Source: Macrolepiota albuminosa
Taxonomy: Eukaryota > Basidiomycota > Agaricomycetes > Agaricales > Agaricaceae
Assembly (NCBI GenBank): GCA_027475525.1
Contig: JAMWFC010000126.1
Location: forward strand, 372,001 to 436,000
Reading direction: 5' to 3'
Length of the DNA stretch: 64,000 nucleotides
A program made the translations under genes and the position numbers. A model generated the notes under the pieces. The model searched no databases, was not told the origin of the DNA, and saw only the letters and a program-made list of their open reading frames with translations. How positions within the stretch are numbered: position 1 is the first letter of the stretch; each line of letters begins with the position of its first letter. Positions 23,744 through 34,702 of the stretch are shown here, piece by piece.

Positions 23744-23897
23744 AAAATATGAATGGTTGACTAGTAGTAAGCACTAATGGCACCCAATTGTGTTTTCTTA
23801 CCTAGGGAGGAGGACGTCGAAAAATATGAACGGTTGACTAGTAGTAAGCACTAATGGCACCCAATTGTGTTTTCTTACCTAGGGAGGAGGATGTTGA
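23744..23897. repeat. 77-bp tandem duplication with few mismatches
   Basis: The units differ at a few bases (GAATGG versus GAACGG, GACGTC versus GATGTT). Period still 77. Confidence 0.85.
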
Positions 23898-24048
23898 AGT
23901 GAAAGTTCCCTACGGAACCCAGTTTCACTTGCGCCTCCTCTCCTAGGCTAGCTCACGTGATTGTCGCAATTCATCAGGCCCTTACATTGGTCTTCTGAAA
24001 ACTGGCGGTTTAACGTCAATTAAAAAAAAAAATAAAAAATATATAAAA

Positions 24049-24050
<2 letters not shown>

Positions 24051-24097
<47 letters not shown>
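24051..24097. repeat. AAT microsatellite
   Basis: A run of AAT units preceded by A-rich sequence from about 24020. Confidence 0.95.
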
Positions 24098-24101
<4 letters not shown>

Positions 24102-24610
24102 TGTGAAAAGGTAAACTGTTATGCCATTTCCAATGTATCAATTTCCGATAGAAAAAAGTCTTCAGACAGAGGAAATTTGCCGGTTTCTATTGTAAAACCT
24201 AGCTATGAAACAGGCAACAGTTTTCTTTGCCCTTTTTTTGATAAGAAACAAATTACGGCCTCAGTAGTGAAGTATTAATGTAATTATTAGCTGCACCGAT
24301 ACAAATGATTAATAAAGGGTCTTCTACTATTATTATGAAACCGTTCCACTAAAGATGTTTAATCTATAAGAGCTTTACTGACAATAGAGCAAAGACGACG
24401 TACCATTCAATGTTCCTCATGAGAATTGCGCCTAAGGCTCCAATGACGGTGGACACCGAACACCGCATAAACCCAGCAGCGTGTGTTTAGTCTTGACGTC
24501 CAGCTACGGGTATAGAATGTATATATAGATATTCTACTAACTACAATAAAAATAACTAGAAACAGAACGTTTAGTACGAGTGTTTCGATATGCATAAAGC
24601 GAACATACCT

Positions 24611-25163
24611 CTAGTTGAGCATGAAAATATTGGCCTTTATGCCCAGATCTACTTGATGAGGTATCGTTACGTTGCCGCACTGCGCATAACATTAAGTAAG
24701 TTCGATCGTCAAGAACACTTCACGTACCAAATCCTTTCCACATGAAGTGAAATCAGGCTTGTTAGGCTCGTGGCGTACTATATGTTTGGCAACAATGAGC
24801 TTTGCATTCCACTCGACCTCTTTCGAAGCATCCGAGTAAGTCCAAACTTCATCAAGCCGTTGATTTTCGTGAGTATGGAATGCGGCAACGAGAATTCCTC
24901 GTCCATCGAAAGCTTTCATTGTGAGATGGGTCCATTTGTCACGATGCGTATAGCTCCTGACTCAAGGTCAATTAACGAGCGAACCAAGAAGTCAAAACAT
25001 ACAGAAAAACGAGATGAGCGGGTCTAATGTGATACAGCACATCTGAATACCTCTCCGTCACCTGGAGAATCCCCTGACAAGACATGGCGCGCATCTTGAT
25101 ACCAGAGGGGCGATGGGAGGATGTGTGAGGGCGCCACAATAGGATATCGCGGTAGTGCTCCAT
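24611..25163 (-). CDS. orphan gene family member 2 (paralog of 7852-8436)
   Basis: Exons 25003-25163, 24728-24956 and 24611-24679 give about 152 residues with ATG at 25163 and TAG at 24611-24613. Introns are 46 nt (24957-25002, GTATGT/CAG, phase 2) and 48 nt (24680-24727, GTACGT/CAG, phase 0). These are the same positions and phases as in the paralog. Conserved blocks are W-x-P-x-T-S, R-Y-x-D-V-L, H-L-V-F, Y-T-H-R-D-K, T-M-K-A-F-D, L-V-A-A-F-H, L-D-E-V-W-T-Y and A-K-H-I-V. Exon 3 aligns through P-H and I-F-M with the third exon of member 1. Unlike member 1 it ends cleanly in a stop codon, so this may be the intact copy. The family is unknown to me. The conserved His, Asp and Arg residues are worth structural prediction. 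Confidence 0.6.
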
Positions 25164-26350
25164 GTGGTAGTAAATTGAGGATGAAAGAACGTGTTGGGTG
25201 TCTTTGACCGTATGTCTTGCTAGTGCAAACAACAAAACCCCAGTCCGTAACAGCATTTGAAAATGCTGAAGTCCGTAACATCATTATACAAGCATCCCGG
25301 GAGCACTATAGATTATGGCTCGTCGACGCACAACGGCCGCTTAAACAGCGAATGTCTCGCTGGTAAGGGTCGTAGCGTGCCGAGTCGTCTCTGCCATCAT
25401 ACTTAGAGGGAGGAGCACCACCAAGGGGCACACGAGGGAGCGGATAAAGACATAAAGGAAAAAATAGTGGGACAACGTAGAGAAGCTCGGATTGGAGAAG
25501 ACATCAAATCAAGTAGTACACGCCTTGGTTTTGGGAAACGAAGCATATAAATACCTCTGCTTAGGCGAGGAGATACTTAGAATCATGATGTCAATGATAC
25601 GGTGGCGGCGACCTGTATTCGTCACGAACACATCAATAAGGGATATAGAAACAGCAACGGTGAACGACCACGAGAAAACGCATACAATTCGGAGTAGAGT
25701 CTGAAGTAAGTAGGGAGGGAATCCGAATAACTGTCGGAAGAGTCTGAATAAGAATATTTAACTTTGAGCATAGCCCGTTGTTGCTCCATGTTAAGCCGTG
25801 GCGCATTAATAATTGGTCGTAATGACGGCTTGTCGCATGGCAGACTGTCGAAATCAGTAAGTGCCATGATCTAGTAAATCAATGATTTGTTGTCATATAT
25901 CTATTGCGCTGGATAACAGACCTCTCAAGTGACAATAGGTGTTCATTAGATAGTGGCGATATGCCGAATCTTTCGGGGGGGTATATCAGCACTGGTATTC
26001 AGGGATCGCTCTCCACAGAAGGCAGCCAAGGAAATAAGTCATAATGCATGTGTCTGCTCCGATATATGGTTTTCGCGTGGTGGCTATTATCTGCGATCTA
26101 ATATCGTGTCCTGTCGTGCCTGTACCAGGCAGGACATAGAAAGACTCACAATTAGTCATCGAAATAGGCCTATTTTTCAGAGACCGCTTGATCTATGGGT
26201 CGACTGGACATCCAATACATCTGGCAAGGAAAGAACGTCAGCCAAATAAAATTGGAACATTACGGACCGAGTGGGTGTAGAGAATGTGTTAAAACAGACC
26301 CAACCGTGGCTACATCCTGGCATATGTAGATATCAAATATTAACATAGTA
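25164..26350. other. no confident gene
   Basis: A minus-strand frame at 25622-25867 starts MALTDFDSLPCDKPSLRPI and has a Ser/Tyr/Asp-rich stretch. It could be a first exon of a minus-strand gene, perhaps the neighbouring orphan gene, but no splice link could be shown. A plus-strand frame at 25953-26249 has CVC and CRAC pairs with no other support. Confidence 0.4.
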
Positions 26351-26362
26351 AAGCTACGGAAC

Positions 26363-26825
26363 AAATGACGTTAAAAAGGGAAGACACTATTCCCACACAT
26401 ATATGTAACCGTACTAGTATCACATGACGTTAAAAAGTGAATATATTATTCCCACGCATCTCTGTAACCGTACAGACTTATGGTAGTATCACATGATGTT
26501 AAAAATTGAAGACATTATTCCCATGCATTTCTGTAACCGTACAGACGTACGATAGTATCACATGACGTTAAAAATCAAAGACATTATTCCCATGCATCTC
26601 TGTAACCGTACATACATATAGTATATCACATGACATTAAAAAGTGAAGACATTACTCACATACATACATAGTCTACTGCTGACTAAGTAACCGTACAGAC
26701 GAACGGTAGTATCACATGACGTTAAAAATCAAAGACATTATTCCCATGCTTACTGGAAGGAAGTAATGGCAACGAGAACAAACACAGTCACATGACAGCA
26801 AAAATCGAAGACATTTTTCCCACAC
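26363..26825 (+). repeat. minisatellite, about 69-bp unit, 6-7 copies
   Basis: Units start ACATGACGTTAAAAA, pass through GACATTATTCCCA(T/C)GCAT and end TGTAACCGTAC followed by a GTAGTATC-like spacer. Units vary by substitutions and by one about 17-bp insertion, and the last unit is interrupted after TTCCCATGC. This is a genuine diverged tandem array, unlike the two-copy 77-bp duplications. Confidence 0.9.
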
Positions 26826-27110
26826 ATAGTCCGCTGCACAGAAAAACCTCGATCTTTTCTAGATCTCGGAATAAAGCATGGCACATGGGACAGGCTTGAG
26901 ACAGAGGTCATGGGAATAGAAAGCAGTTTGGCACATGGGATCAAATCATTATAGGCAATATGAGATGGCCACACACAGCAAAGATAGCATCAATCAATCA
27001 GAAATAATGCTTTTAGCCAACAGCAGTGCTTAGGAACTCAGAATGATAAAGTTTTTCTGTGACAGACAGCCTGGTGTTCCACCCTGGCACCTGAAGTTGC
27101 TTGACAATTA

Positions 27111-27557
27111 GAGGAGACATTCCCTAAGCCATGCAGCTTAGTGGAATGTCTCCCAACATAAAATAAACCTGACTCATCCAGTCAGTGTCACCCCCCTATG
27201 TCCTGGAATTGCCAGGGTCAGTAACTATGCACTAGTGATGTTTCACACCCAACTTTATTATTTGTGGTGCTCAGCTGCTACTGCATGACATATTGCCTAC
27301 CACAGGAGTTGAACCACTGCCCTTCTGGGTTAGTCAGTGTCACCCTCCTATATCCTGGAATTGCCAGGGTTGGTAACTGCATGCTAGTGATGTTTCTCAT
27401 CCAACTTCATCATTTGTGGTGCTCAGCTGCTACTGCATGACATATTGCCTACTATGAGAGCTATGAGAGTTGAACCACCACCCTTCTGAGTAGGTTGGGT
27501 TTACTTTATGTTGGGAGACATTCCACTAAGCCATGTGGCTTAGTGGAATGTCTCCTA
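27111..27557. mobile_element. fold-back MITE with palindromic terminal inverted repeats
   Basis: The left end (27113-27169) and right end (27500-27555) are inverted copies of about 57 bp. Each end is itself a palindrome: the right one is GGAGACATTCCACTAAGCCA, two bases, then its exact reverse complement (27514-27555). The interior is a diverged direct repeat of about 150 bp (units from 27181 and 27333) whose minus strand contains GGTTCAACTC, a tRNA B-box-like word. No ORF. The target duplication is not clear; both ends are flanked by TTA/TAA. Confidence 0.75.
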
Positions 27558-27628
27558 ACATGCTTAACATCTGTGGAACTCCTATCACAGAGCCAGCAGT
27601 GCAAGTGACAAGTGAGAATCAAGGAAGT

Positions 27629-28148
27629 TGTCAGGGGACCCCTCATTCCTCCTTTCTTCTTTCACTCCTTATTTCTTCACTCTCCTTTCATTCACTTCCT
27701 TATTTTTTCTACCATTCTCTCATTTTGCTGTTACTACTTCTTCAACACTATCTGTTGGTACTATTCTCAACCTTGAGGTGCTCTGGTTCTTTAGCTATCA
27801 CTCAGACAAGTGTGGGCCCTTCAGCACCGCTCCAGGCTGCTTAGATAAGCCGGAGTTTGCCTTTCTGACTTCTAAAGTCCGGAGCTTTCCTCCCTTGTTT
27901 GCACACTTGTTTGGTTAGTCAATTTTCGAGTTTTTAAGGTTTTGTTGTACTGTACAGTTGTTTCCCACGCTTCAGAGGCCCCAGAAGCGTCCAACCTGGC
28001 ATAGGGAATCCCCAGACTTGTTCTCTTTGGATCTCCCTCTGCCAGGTGAGTAGCTACCTTGATATTGTCAGTATATATTCTAATACACTTTGGATCTCCC
28101 TCTGCCAGCTGTGTGACTGAGCCACAGCCTCTAGAGGTCGCCCTTACA
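27629..28148 (+). mobile_element. solo LTR, family A
   Basis: 520 bp, TGTCAGGGG to GCCCTTACA, with the 5-bp target duplication GAAGT at 27624-27628 and 28149-28153. Near-identical to the copy in the Helitron and rich in retained CpG, so recent. Confidence 0.92.
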
Positions 28149-28302
28149 GAAGTGTAGAGGCAGGCAAGAGTTAGGTGAGGGACCAGCAAGACTAACTAAG
28201 AGATCAGATATGGCTAGAAAAGCTTGAAGTGTAGAGGCAGGCAAGAGTTAGGTGAGGGACCAGCAAGACTAACTAAGAGATCAGATATGGCTAGAAAAGC
28301 TT
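28149..28302. repeat. 77-bp exact tandem duplication
   Basis: Units begin at 28149 and 28226, with GAAGTGTAGAGGCAGGCAAG in both. Confidence 0.93.
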
Positions 28303-28318
28303 ACAGTTGATTCAGTGA

Positions 28319-28603
28319 ATAGACCAGGAGAACACTGCTATTGTTCAGCCTGGAAAAATTTTATTCTGCAGGCTGCTTATATATATTATATTGGTGGCTA
28401 TAATATTCCTAATGCTCTTTACTAATTAGACCCTGATATGTAAAAGAGTATGATTAACAATAATCAATGCTGAGTAAGGTCAATGTATATCACCCATGAA
28501 GACTGACTACAAAAAATAGAAGGAGAAAGAGTGGGCTGAGCAGCTATTCAAATTTGCTAGGACTAGGCACATTGTCAGAGAAACTGGTCTCCTGACAGAT
28601 GGA
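28319..28603 (-). mobile_element. decayed LTR-like repeat, family B
   Basis: The minus strand starts TGTCAGGAGACCAGTTTCT and ends in the ACAATAGCAGTG region. A second copy lies at 30640-31411, split by a family-A LTR. No internal coding sequence is attached. Confidence 0.5.
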
Positions 28604-28626
28604 CAGCTGAATTGTGAATTTTCTAT

Positions 28627-28780
28627 TATATATTCTAATTTGTGGCATTTACTTATTATATTCTTACCAGTTCAATGCTCTTTGGCTAAGCTTGGCTCAG
28701 TAGCATATATTCTAATTTGTGGCATTTACTTATTATATTCTTACCAGTTCAATGCTCTTTGGCTAAGCTTGGCTCAGTAG
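28627..28780. repeat. 77-bp exact tandem duplication
   Basis: TATTCTAATTTGTGGC recurs at 28631 and 28708. Confidence 0.93.
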
Positions 28781-28956
28781 CAACAATGAACTTCTATTAG
28801 TATAAATACTTACTTTTTATCAGTAGTACATCAGCAAATCAATTGAATCAAATCAAGTCAAGTTCTCTTTGATCACCTCAGACAATAGATTTCTTTTGGT
28901 GTATACTTATCCAAGTCATCAATTGTCTATTTATTATCTCTGCTTTGTTACCAACT

Positions 28957-29142
28957 CTACATTGTTTGGATTTTGAACAACTCAAGTGCTTTATGATCTG
29001 TGATGATGTGGATTTCCTGTCTCATCAGCTTATCTTTCAACTTAATCAATGTTTCAAGTATTTCCAGCATTTCTAATTTGTGCACAGTATAGTTTTGTTG
29101 CATATTTGTAATTTTTTTTTTCATATGAATCTGGCTAAGCAT
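28957..29142 (-). pseudogene. Ty3/gypsy RNase H fragment
   Basis: The minus-strand reading QNYTVHKLEMLEILETLIK is followed by DKLMRQEIHIITDHKALEL. This is the N-terminal part of a gypsy-type RNase H domain, with the HIITDHKAL block that contains a catalytic aspartate. The rest of the polyprotein is missing on both sides and the text is CpG-depleted, so this is an old fragment. It is closely related to the RNase H remnant at 37.7 kb. Confidence 0.8.
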
Positions 29143-29310
29143 TCAGTTTGCCATGTTTGTCCTTGACTATACATTACCTCAATTCTAGTCTTAGACATGT
29201 CACAGATGAGCCAGATAATTTAATTTTCTGGGATTAATTGGTTGCATAACTAGTGTGCAGTCACAGATCTGTTTAATCATTTCAAAGCACTGTTGATGCA
29301 AGAGGCTGTC

Positions 29311-29548
29311 ACAGAAAGGCAAACTCTGGCTTATATAAGCAGTCTGGAAGCGGTGCTGAAGGGCCCACACTTGTCTGAATGGTAGCTAAAGAACCAGAGC
29401 ATCTCAAGGGCTGAGAGTAGTACTAACAGATAGTGTTAAAAGAATAGAAACAGTAAAATGAAATAATGTCAGAAGAAATAAGAGAATGAATGAAGGGAGA
29501 GTGAAGAGATAAGGAGTGAGAAAGGAAGAAATGAGGAGTCCCCTGACA
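29311..29548 (-). mobile_element. partial old LTR, family A
   Basis: Reverse-strand family-A sequence from the internal AGGCAAACTC block to CCCCTGACA. The other LTR end is missing, and CpG positions have mostly become TG or CA. Confidence 0.75.
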
Positions 29549-29549
29549 G

Positions 29550-30759
29550 GTGAGTAATTAAAGCAAGTAAGAGTCAGGCAAGAGATCAGCAGAGCTAACC
29601 AAGCAGTCAGACATTGCTAGAGAGCTTACAGTGATGAGCCTGCATTGTGGCTGGCTACAGATAGCACCAATACCTGCATCTCACATCAGCCCACTAGTAC
29701 TATCAGAAGCGCCACGCTCTAGCACTTCCAGCGCTATTTTTCTCATATTTTTACACTAATAACTCGCAGCTACAGACTCCAATTACTCTTAGACCACTTT
29801 TTATGGCACCACTTATTCTTCGCACCACTATTGACACCTTGCCACACCTTGCCACTTGAACTTCAAGGCTATACATTTACACAGACACTTGGCATCAGTC
29901 AATCCGGCACAATGCTCTTAGCCAGTGGCAGCGCTTACAAGGGGAAATGATGAAGTATTTCCATGACAGCATCATTATGGACCTTTTTACTATACAATTC
30001 AATTCACTGCATTTACTTACATTTTTATCAGTTCACCACCCTCTAGCGGCGCTTAACCTCTTAGCATCGGCTAACTTTCTTTACTATAAATACCTACTTT
30101 TTGTTAGTAGTACAGGGAATCAATTTGGCAGTAGGGATCGTATCCCAACATTTTGGTCTCCATACACAACAGACTACCTCTTGTTGACCATGTCAAGCAA
30201 GAGGACTCTGCTCTAGTTTTCTATCTCTCTCTCTCTAGCACCTTGCAACTATGGCTTGGCTTTCATGCTTAGATCTGCTAAGCAATCTCATCTTTTTATT
30301 ATGATATTCTAGGTGCTAACACTTAGCGCCCCTTAGCGACCCTTTCTCGCACCTCTTAGCGCTTTCCTTAGTGACTTTCCCACGCTCTTAGCACTTCCCC
30401 TTAGTGACTTTTAGCGCCCTGTAGCCACATTTTGGAGCCATACGCAAGTGCCTCCAATTACCCACTTTCCTTGCCACCAACCTCTTGCTTACTGTGTGTT
30501 CTCTGGGACCTGTCTGGGACTCTCTCACACACTTAGCACGCCCAAAGCTATATCAGCTAAGTAGCTGTACTAGTGATAGTCCACGCAGCACCCTAGCTCG
30601 ATTTGGGCATCATCAACAGTTATTTCAGTATGTAGGCCAGAAAAACACTGCTATTGTTCAGCCTGAGGATATTCTATCTATAGGCTGTTTTTATATACTA
30701 TATTAGTGGCTGCGCTATTACTAATACTGTTTAACTAATTGAGCCCCAGTATATAATAG
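29550..30759. other. retroelement-derived noncoding remnants
   Basis: The block 29985-30130 (TTTACTATAAATACCTAC with a downstream TAGTAGTAC) matches 28650-28820 and looks like an LTR promoter region with a TATA-like word. A cluster of TTAGCG-type motifs lies at 30315-30430. No coding sequence is supported. Confidence 0.45.
30315..30430. repeat. TTAGCG-type degenerate motif cluster
   Basis: CTTAGCGCC, CTTAGCGACC, CTTAGCGCTT, CTTAGTGAC and CTTAGCACTT follow one another every 10-15 bases, about eight times, ending in TTTAGCGCC. Confidence 0.7.
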
Positions 30760-31236
30760 TGTAAAGGCAACCTCTGGAGGCTATAGCTCAGTCACACAGC
30801 TGGCAGAGGAAAATCCAAAGAGAACAAGTCTAGGATTTTCTATGCCAGTACAGGATAACAAAACCTTAAAAAACTCAAAAATTGCCTAAATAAACAAGGC
30901 AGAAAAACTCTGAACTTTGGAAGTCAGAAAAATAACAAAACCTTAAAAAACTCAAAAATTGCCTAAATAAACAAGGCAGAAAAACTCTGAACTTTGGAAG
31001 TCAGAAAAACAAACTCCAGCTTATGTAAGCAGTCTGAAAGCAATACTGAAGGGCCCACAATTGTCTGAATGATAGCTAAAGAACCAGAGCACCTCAAGGG
31101 CTGAGAATATTAACAGATAGTGTTAAGAAAATAGAAACAGTAAAATAAGAAAATGACAGAAAAAAATAAGAAAATGAATGAAAGGAGAGTGAAGGATAAG
31201 AAATGAAAGAAGGAAGAAATGAGGAGTCTCCTGACA
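30760..31236 (-). mobile_element. solo LTR, family A, old copy inside family B repeat
   Basis: The reverse-strand LTR runs TGTAAAGGCAACC to CTCCTGACA and is flanked by the 5-bp duplication AATAG (30755-30759 and 31237-31241). It contains a 77-bp duplication (30855-31008), and CpGs are eroded. The flanking sequence on both sides is one family-B repeat, so this is a nested insertion. Confidence 0.88.
30855..31008. repeat. 77-bp exact tandem duplication inside an LTR
   Basis: ATAACAAAACCTTAAAAAAC recurs at 30855 and 30932. Other LTR copies lack it. Confidence 0.93.
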
Positions 31237-31411
31237 AATAGAGTATGACTAACAATAATTGATGCTAAGTAAGGTCCATACATATGACTCATCCAGGCTG
31301 ACTACTAGAAGACAAAAGGGGATATGACAGGCTGAGCAGTCATTTGAATGTGCTAAAAGTAGATGAATCATTGAATTAAGCTTGGAATAATAGTTCAGAA
31401 ACTGGTCTCCT

Positions 31412-31455
31412 AACACTGTGTAATTGAGCCATAGCCTCCAGAGGTTGCTCTTACA
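31412..31455 (+). mobile_element. family A LTR 3' end remnant
   Basis: Only the last about 45 bases of the LTR are present (TGTGTAATTGAGCCATAGCC to CTCTTACA). Confidence 0.55.
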
Positions 31456-31689
31456 AGCTCATAGATGTCAACCTGTATTTTGGTCCTGCAGACCTTGGCT
31501 TCAAGTCTTAAAAGTATTGGTCTATTGTGTTTAGTCCATGACATATGAAGTATAGTTGAAATAGCTATTGGCAGAAAGAAGTCTGTGTGCAAACACCTGT
31601 GCTCAGAGTCTTTTGAAGCAAAGGCTTTGTTTTGCTTAGTGATGAGGCATGGTAAAGAGATTATCCATTTTGTTCTTGGATAGAAAACT

Positions 31690-32960
31690 AGTGTTATATT
31701 ACCAGGGTCAGGCATCACAATGGTACATGTTATACATTGTATGAAAGCTTGCTTTGTGCTGTACAATACATGTTTAGCAGAGTCTGCTACACTGTAGCAG
31801 AGCAGTCTCCAGCATGCTATAGAATACAGAGCTGTGGACATGTCACAATGTGCTGTATGACATGGTCCAGCAGATCAATATAAGGCAAGCACATGCAGGC
31901 CTAGCAGATACTAGCAGACATTAGCAGGCATCAGCCAATGAGTGAAAAACTCCTCCATTAGCAGACATCAGGGCATAAAATAAGCCCTCTGCAAGATTCC
32001 CCACTTTCCTCTCCTCTCCCTTCTTCTCCACAACAATTTGAGGCTGTGTGCCTCCCCTTCTCTCTTTTTCCCACTCCCAATTCCAGCAAATGTCCACAAA
32101 AGGGCCCTGCAGACCTATGCAGGCCTATGCATGCCACCAGTAGACATTTATACAGACTTACATTGCCTCACTCAAACCTATGCAAGCCTGTGCAGACTAC
32201 CAGTTGCATGCCACCAGTAGACATTTATACAGACTTACATTGCCTCACTCAAACCTATGCAAGCCTGTGCAGACTACCAGTGGACATCTACACAGGCCTG
32301 TGCAGATTCACAGTGGCTAGGTGGACCAAAGAAAAGTAATCTTCACCTCATTCTTTGTATACTGTAGGGAGGAATCAAATTCCCAGCTTTGAGGAAGCCT
32401 CCAGCAACAGAACATATTGACACTTTATCCATTGTACCACAGGTCAGTTACTAGCAGATAGAATCAAAGATCAGATAACACAATAGGTGCTGGCCCCCCA
32501 ATGTTTCCACAGGTCCCTGCATGGATAATGAGAGGTGGAATGGGGAGCACACCTCCCAGAAGAGCTTCAGACATCTGCTGGCATCCATTGGCAACCTCTG
32601 GCAACTCCAAGCATTGCCCAGCATCTGCTGGCATCAGGGGGGTAAAGAGGAAAAAGAGGTGCATGGGCATCTGGAGAAGTATGGAGAATGACAGAAGAGG
32701 GATAGAGGTGGGGAGAAAGAGGGGAAAAGGGGAAAGGGAAGGGGTGTGGGTGTTCACTGTCCACTGGCATGCCAGCAGATAGTAGCAGACATCAGATCAA
32801 GGAGGAAGTGGGGTATGTGGAGAGTGGAGAGAATGGCACTGGAAAGAAAGAGGGGGAAGGGCAGAAGGGGAGTGCATGGATGTCTGCTGTCTGCTGGCAT
32901 GCCAGCAGACAGTAGTGGATGTCAGTGGATAGTAGCTGATGTACAAAGAAATCTTCCTGT
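31690..32960 (+). repeat. dispersed repeat R1, copy 1 (CpG-eroded)
   Basis: Shares with 41235-42660 and, inverted, 55850-57235 the blocks ATAGAATACAGAGC, TGTCACAATGTGCTGTATGA, CCTCCATT..CAGAC, ACAAAAGGGCCCTGCA and a long tail of GGCATC-type words and purine-rich tract. Copy 1 differs mostly by C-to-T and G-to-A changes at CpG. It has a TATA-like word (ATATAAGG), an ATAAAA word and a tRNA-like block on the minus strand at about 32370-32450, but no ORF. It could be a non-autonomous LTR element or a long LTR. Confidence 0.7.
32128..32281. repeat. 77-bp exact tandem duplication inside R1
   Basis: ATGCCACCAGTAGACATTTA recurs at 32131 and 32208. Confidence 0.93.
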
Positions 32961-33137
32961 GTAAAAATGACAATTATTTTAGTAGAGATGGTACTGGGTT
33001 GAAGGAGGGAGAAATGAGTCTGGTGGACCTGTGTTCTATCTATGAGCAGATCAACAGATCAAATGAATTTACCAACCTAATAACATGTGATGGTGTCTTT
33101 TGACCAATCTATCTGTACACTATACCAAGTTGTAGTA

Positions 33138-33216
33138 AGTTCCTATGGTCCAGTGGAATATTGATAAATTAATATTTTTTATTGTGTACATTGGCAAGTT
33201 TGACTCCTCCACAGTG
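33138..33216 (+). repeat. tRNA-derived SINE-like repeat
   Basis: A-box-like TGGTCCAGTGG and B-box-like AGTTTGACTCC about 45 bases apart, with ATATTGATAAATTAATATT between. Decayed member of the family described in the findings. Confidence 0.6.
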
Positions 33217-33331
33217 TATCATAATTTCATTTGATCCATTCAAAACTCCAGAGATTACTCAAGAAGTTTAGGATGGAGAAGCTTGACCCAGTGTTTATTG
33301 TCACACTAAACACTGAGTCAAGCTCCTTCAC

Positions 33332-33485
33332 TCAAAACTTCTGACCAAATAACATATAATGCTGTCTTTTGATGTAACCAAGTGACCTAGAGCCTGTGCT
33401 CTAGATCTTCAAAACTTCTGACCAAATAACATATAATGCTGTCTTTTGATGTAACCAAGTGACCTAGAGCCTGTGCTCTAGATCT
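33332..33485. repeat. 77-bp exact tandem duplication
   Basis: CAAAACTTCTGACCAAATAA recurs at 33333 and 33410. Confidence 0.93.
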
Positions 33486-34702
33486 CAACCTAGTTGAACT
33501 CTCTACTGAACAACCTCCCCATTGTTCAGTAAATTTATAAAACATGTAGTATACAACCATAATTAGATCTTAATTAAATTACAGAATATACTATGAATAA
33601 TCGTTGGAGCTACTTTATCTAAGGTAGCTTTTTGGTACATTACTTGTAGAACTAAATCAAATATCAATCTGGTTTTGTGGTGTGACTGTAAGCTACTAAC
33701 ATAATCTCACTTTTTTGGACCTTTGGGTTCAATTTCAGTCTATAAAAAGGATTGTGATTCTAGACTTAGGGTCTAGACTGATAGGAAGTTTGAATATCAA
33801 ACTTTGGTTGATATGTTGACAAGGATGTCAACTCATCAGCAACACAAGTTCAACTATGAAGGTGAGACCTTTGCACAGTTGTTCATATATCTGATGGCTA
33901 TGCCAGCAGACCAAGCACTGCCCTCTGAACCACTGATAGTGGCAGCAGTGGAGGGTACTCCACAGCAGCCTCAAGGAATGCCAGGTGGCACTCAGTAGAC
34001 TGAGCAATGGCCAGCCCAAACAGCAGGTAGTCATGAAGACCAACAAGTGGGATGGGACATCCTGGCATTGGGTACTAGGGGTGGGCACCTGCTCACAAGG
34101 CCCAGTCAACCAACTGCAAGCCATAATGCTTTGGAAGGTCAAAGACCTTTGCAATTTATGGGTAGGATGCATGGGCCAGAGTCTGGCAGTTGGCAGATAT
34201 CAACTGAATTGATGCCAATGGCTCAGAAGCAATCCGGTCTAGAGCAGGGGACATCAGAGGTCCACTGGGAGGATCAGAAAACATCAGACAATAAAGAGGG
34301 TGGATGCTACAGATCTACCCTACAAGTGCAGATGTCATTGGTATGGGGCAAGTACCCTTCAATTGCCAATTGTATGTGCTGAAGCATATTTGTATGGTAC
34401 AGGCTAGAGGTGAAATTATATCTCCTGAACATTCAGTGGAATATATTGAGTTTTATGTATATATTCTGGAGCTCAAAGCTCAGGTGTACTTGCAATAGAT
34501 GTGTTGAGGCTCAATGGCCTTGACATCAGAGGGAGCAAATCTGATTCCATTGATTCCAGTGAGGGCAAGACTTTCTCCCTATCTGGAAGAAGCTATGAGT
34601 AACATTTATGCTCCTCAGCAACCAGAAGAGTCAGAAGAACAGTTTTCTACAAGGTTCCATGCAGCACAAAGGCAGGAAGCATTCCAAGGTTGTGATGGTT
34701 GA

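Larger units (their letters stand above)
23425..24610. other. intergenic, no gene supported
   Basis: Contains a period-77 duplication (23744-23897) and an (AAT)n tract (24051-24097). A minus-strand frame at 24407-24595 might be a further exon of the orphan gene at 24611-25163, but that gene already has a stop, so this is left open. Confidence 0.45.

Noticed and set aside
26363..26825. CRISPR array
   Set aside because: Units are about 69 bp and diverge throughout, with no short invariant repeat and no unique spacers; the source is eukaryotic.
32464..32964. Open frames in the purine-rich tract of R1 (also at 42306-42512 and 56011-56328)
   Set aside because: Low-complexity translation of GGGGA-rich sequence, not shared in frame between R1 copies.
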